In this document: piece after piece, positions 7,485 to 8,721 of the stretch
Layout of the letters: every line of letters begins with the position of its first letter
Numbering within the stretch: position 1 is the first letter of the stretch
From: Gammaproteobacteria bacterium
Lineage (GTDB): Bacteria; Pseudomonadota; Gammaproteobacteria; DAOWEP01
DNA length: 8,721 bases
Reading direction: 5' to 3'
Assembly: GCA_030638455.1 (NCBI GenBank)
Contig: DAOWEP010000013.1
Coordinates: 1-8,721 of the forward strand
Position numbers and translations under genes: made by a program
The notes under the pieces: generated by a model
The model's input: only the letters and a program-made list of their open reading frames with translations
Database searches by the model: none
Told to the model about the DNA's origin: nothing

Positions 7485-7910
7485 TCACCAACCCAAATTC
7501 GATTGCTTTGTAATATTGTACAACGATTGATTGTGCGTACTAATTAGTTTTTCTTTAGAATTGTCTGAGTATAGTTTAACTTTAATTGAGTAATTATTAT
7601 GAGCTTTTAAGCCATTAACGGGAGGAGATTGCAGCACAAACTGTTTTTCATTAAAAATAACTATATGTTCAGTTTTTAGCGGCTCTCCGCCTTCTGGGTT
7701 TTCAAAAAATACTTCAATCAACCCACCTTCCTTAATTTCTTTTTTTGCGACTAAAGTTAATTTATAATGAATTTCTTTTTTTGAATAATCTATCAAAAAT
7801 CCACCATCGGATGTTTTAAGGTACTCTGATTCTACTGGTCGTTGTGGAACCAAACTGCAATAAGATATTAATATTGCGATTAAAATTATTGCGGCACTCG
7901 ATTTATACAT
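7485..7910 (-). CDS. Small exported or membrane-anchored protein of unknown function
   Basis: A 141-residue protein not recognised as any named family. Residues 6-17 are a hydrophobic stretch after a short Lys-containing head, followed by Cys18. This resembles a lipoprotein signal, but Tyr at -1 (ISYC) departs from the usual Gly/Ala/Ser, so lipidation is doubtful and an uncleaved anchor or ordinary signal peptide remains possible. From about residue 38 the alternating pattern (YKLTLVAKK, LIEVFFENPEGG, NYSIKVKLYSD) suggests a beta-sandwich domain facing the periplasm. KKEI occurs twice, 12 residues apart. Base composition is clearly more AT-rich than rlmL and rapA, suggesting acquisition by transfer. 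Upstream of the ATG only a weak GTGAG could serve as ribosome binding site. It converges on rapA, and the efflux-pump relic lies upstream on the same strand. Confidence 0.65.
   Translation of the reverse strand: MYKSSAAIILIAILISYCSLVPQRPVESEYLKTSDGGFLIDYSKKEIHYKLTLVAKKEIKEGGLIEVFFENPEGGEPLKTEHIVIFNEKQFVLQSPPVNGLKAHNNYSIKVKLYSDNSKEKLISTHNQSLYNITKQSNLGW
7734..7783. repeat. 14-nt direct repeat with T7 tracts inside the small exported-protein gene
   Basis: AATTTCTTTTTTTG occurs at 7734-7747 and 7770-7783, with 36 nt between start points. On the coding strand each copy contains A7 and encodes Lys-Lys-Glu-Ile. Recombination between copies would remove exactly 12 codons in frame; slippage in either A7 run would shift the frame. 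Confidence 0.7.
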
Positions 7911-8149
7911 GACGCACTCACATTAATTTATAAAGCTAACAGGCACAGCCTTTTACGACCGTACACTTAAGCCAAGTTTTGGGGTTTACCCATTAAACAT
8001 ATCACGATATTAACGTTATCGCATTGACGTGAATCATAGATACATATTATACGTTTTCCTGAGACTGTCGGTTACATAATAAGACAATTTGAAAAAGGAA
8101 TTACTTTTAAAGATTACATTTCTCATTTCAGCTTTCTGTGCACTCAACT
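7911..8149. other. AT-rich intergenic stretch, no gene seen
   Basis: Between the small exported-protein gene and the efflux-pump relic there is no supported coding frame on either strand. The stretch holds overlapping promoter-like elements on both strands around 8024-8053. It also has a dyad CGATA (8005-8009) / TATCG (8017-8021), nested inside TCACG (8002-8006) / CGTGA (8028-8032). Confidence 0.5.
8024..8053. promoter_or_regulatory. Overlapping promoter-like elements on both strands
   Basis: On the minus strand a perfect TATAAT lies at 8051-8046, about 135 nt before the small exported-protein ATG, but no good -35 is 16-18 nt upstream. On the plus strand TTGACG (8024-8029) is followed by TATTAT after 15 nt or TATACG after 18 nt. 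The minus element could drive the 7485-7910 gene; the plus one faces no gene. Confidence 0.3.
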
Positions 8150-8361
8150 TCATGAGCTATCTTTCTCGTGCTTAAGTTGATGATCCTTCCTGGCCGGAAA
8201 AGCCACCAACACCACAAATAAAGCCGTGATAATGCCGCCAACCATAGGGGCGGTGATGAGCTTTATGACATCGGAGCCAGTACCGTCGCTCCATAGGATA
8301 TGGGTCATCCCAACAGTAAGACCATGCCGGTCACTACCGCATCCCGAACATCCCCTTGCAG
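8150..8361 (-). pseudogene. Relic of the C-terminus of a CusA/CzcA-type heavy-metal RND efflux pump
   Basis: Two adjoining minus-strand frames together read like the last transmembrane region of CusA-type inner-membrane proton-driven metal pumps. The first frame (8361-8305) gives VRDAVVTGMVLLLG and then a stop. It aligns gap-free with the VRPKAMTVAVIIAG region of CusA. The second frame overlaps by one base (from 8308) and continues MTHILWSDGTGSD, then VIKLITAPMVGGIITA and FVVLVAFPA, ending at a TGA at 8152-8150. CusA continues LLPILWGTGAGSE and then RIAAPMIGGMITA. A single lost base near 8308 therefore explains the break. Only about 70 of the roughly 1,040 family residues remain; upstream of 8361 the similarity stops at an in-frame TAA. 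The tail after FPA is short and diverged. This is a dead remnant, although a 52-codon ATG frame (8308-8150) could in principle be expressed. Confidence 0.75.
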
Positions 8362-8542
8362 TTATTCACCGGTAGTTAGTTGAAATCGTGTAATAGGCCG
8401 CTTGTGGCTAATTCCGGAAGTAAGGTAAATATTTTTCTATTTTAAGCGCCTCAACAGCAGCTCTCACCCTTGAGCGGACCTTGTGAAGTTTCAACTAACC
8501 GCCGAGTACGGCCACAAATAGCGGTCCTTCAATTAATCCAAT

Positions 8543-8578
8543 ATAGAAAATAAATAACACCGCACAGAGGTGGGGTTA
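8543..8578 (-). terminator. Weak terminator-like hairpin followed by a T-rich tract
   Basis: On the minus strand CACC (8572-8569) pairs with GGTG (8561-8558) across a 7-base loop. TAA/TTA can extend the stem past a 3-base CCC bulge. The sequence then runs into TTATTTATTTTCT. The stem is short, so activity is doubtful; it would sit about 85 nt past the stop of the partial frame entering from the right edge. Confidence 0.25.
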
Positions 8579-8607
8579 GTATTACTAGTAGTCATCTTGG
8601 TAATTTC

Positions 8608-8637
8608 ATTATCGGTAATAATTCTTTTTACTGTCAA
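8608..8637 (-). promoter_or_regulatory. Sigma70-like promoter with no intact gene downstream
   Basis: On the minus strand a perfect TTGACA (8637-8632) and GATAAT (8613-8608, five of six consensus bases) are separated by 18 nt. Transcription would start near 8600 and run toward the efflux-pump relic, with no intact coding frame in between. It may be a leftover promoter, drive a small RNA, or be a chance match. Confidence 0.4.
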
Positions 8638-8661
8638 TCCAGGTAAGCATGTCGTATGGCA

Positions 8662-8721
8662 TCAGAATGCTCTTACTCCTAACGCCTTTTGTGTAATCAA
8701 CATCAAATCAGCAGCATTCAA
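8662..8721 (-). CDS. Possible C-terminal end of a gene entering from the right edge
   Basis: The minus strand is open for 19 codons from the right edge to a TGA at 8664-8662, ending ITQKALGVRAF. The other two minus frames close within about 18 nt of the edge. The peptide looks amphipathic and protein-like but is too short to assign to a family, and a 19-codon open frame is not significant by itself. Confidence 0.25.
   Translation of the reverse strand: MNAADLMLITQKALGVRAF

Larger units (their letters stand above)
8362..8661. other. Non-coding stretch with degenerate inverted repeats
   Basis: No coding frame is supported here on either strand. GTTAGTTGAAA at 8375-8385 is an exact inverted copy of TTTCAACTAAC at 8489-8499; 13 of 15 positions match when extended to 8371-8385 and 8489-8503. 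A second motif, CCGCTTGTGGC (8398-8408), recurs inverted and with a 3-nt insertion as GCCACAAATAGCGG (8511-8524). The two motifs keep the same left-to-right order rather than mirror order, so this is not one simple hairpin. It looks like decayed pieces of an interspersed repeat. Confidence 0.5.

Noticed and set aside
7362..7547. 61-codon plus-strand open frame crossing the gap after rapA
   Set aside because: It has no ribosome binding site, overlaps the 3' end of the convergent small gene, and reads through the degenerate repeat stretch without protein-like composition.
8543..8664. Minus-strand frame continuing open after the TGA at 8664-8662, suggesting a read-through or frameshifted gene
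   Set aside because: The about 42 open codons after the stop have no recognisable protein pattern and cover a promoter-like and hairpin region; chance is the simpler explanation.
7281..8721. Search for CRISPR array, tRNA, integrase site or insertion sequence in the accessory right end
   Set aside because: No regular repeat-spacer pattern, cloverleaf, transposase frame or matched terminal inverted repeats with target duplication could be seen.

Overview
The window looks like an ordinary chromosomal segment of a gammaproteobacterium, followed by a decayed accessory tail. The lineage call rests on two proteins. One is a fused RlmK/RlmL 23S rRNA methyltransferase. The other is a full-length RapA (RNA polymerase recycling ATPase) that stays close to the enterobacterial protein from end to end. 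The genus cannot be named from sequence alone.

Layout. Positions 1-473 (minus) hold the N-terminal part of an exported trypsin-like serine protease that runs off the left edge. Positions 527-1819 (minus) encode a multi-TM MscS-family mechanosensitive channel; the protease lies 53 bp downstream and may share its transcript. The 257-bp AT-rich gap at 1820-2076 is a divergent control region. It carries a good sigma70-like promoter and two dyads on the mscS side, and a seven-codon mini-ORF whose stop overlaps the mscS start. rlmL (rlmKL, 2077-4263) and rapA (4353-7280) follow on the plus strand, 89 bp apart; both act on the gene-expression machinery (ribosome modification and RNA polymerase recycling).

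From 7281 to the right edge the character changes. There is a degenerate non-coding stretch with a GGACATT-like motif repeating every 45 nt. Next comes a small AT-rich gene for an unrecognised exported or membrane-anchored protein (7485-7910, minus). After it lies about 800 bp with no intact gene. Inside that stretch is a recognisable frameshifted relic of the C-terminus of a CusA/CzcA-type heavy-metal RND efflux pump (8150-8361, minus). There are also promoter-like and dyad sequences with no intact gene to serve, and possibly the last 19 codons of a gene entering from the right.

No CRISPR array, tRNA, rRNA, transposase or complete mobile element was seen, and nothing amounts to a clear new system. 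The items most worth a second look are the mscS control region, the Ser-Gln repeat inside RapA, the efflux-pump relic and the repeat-rich, AT-rich right end.
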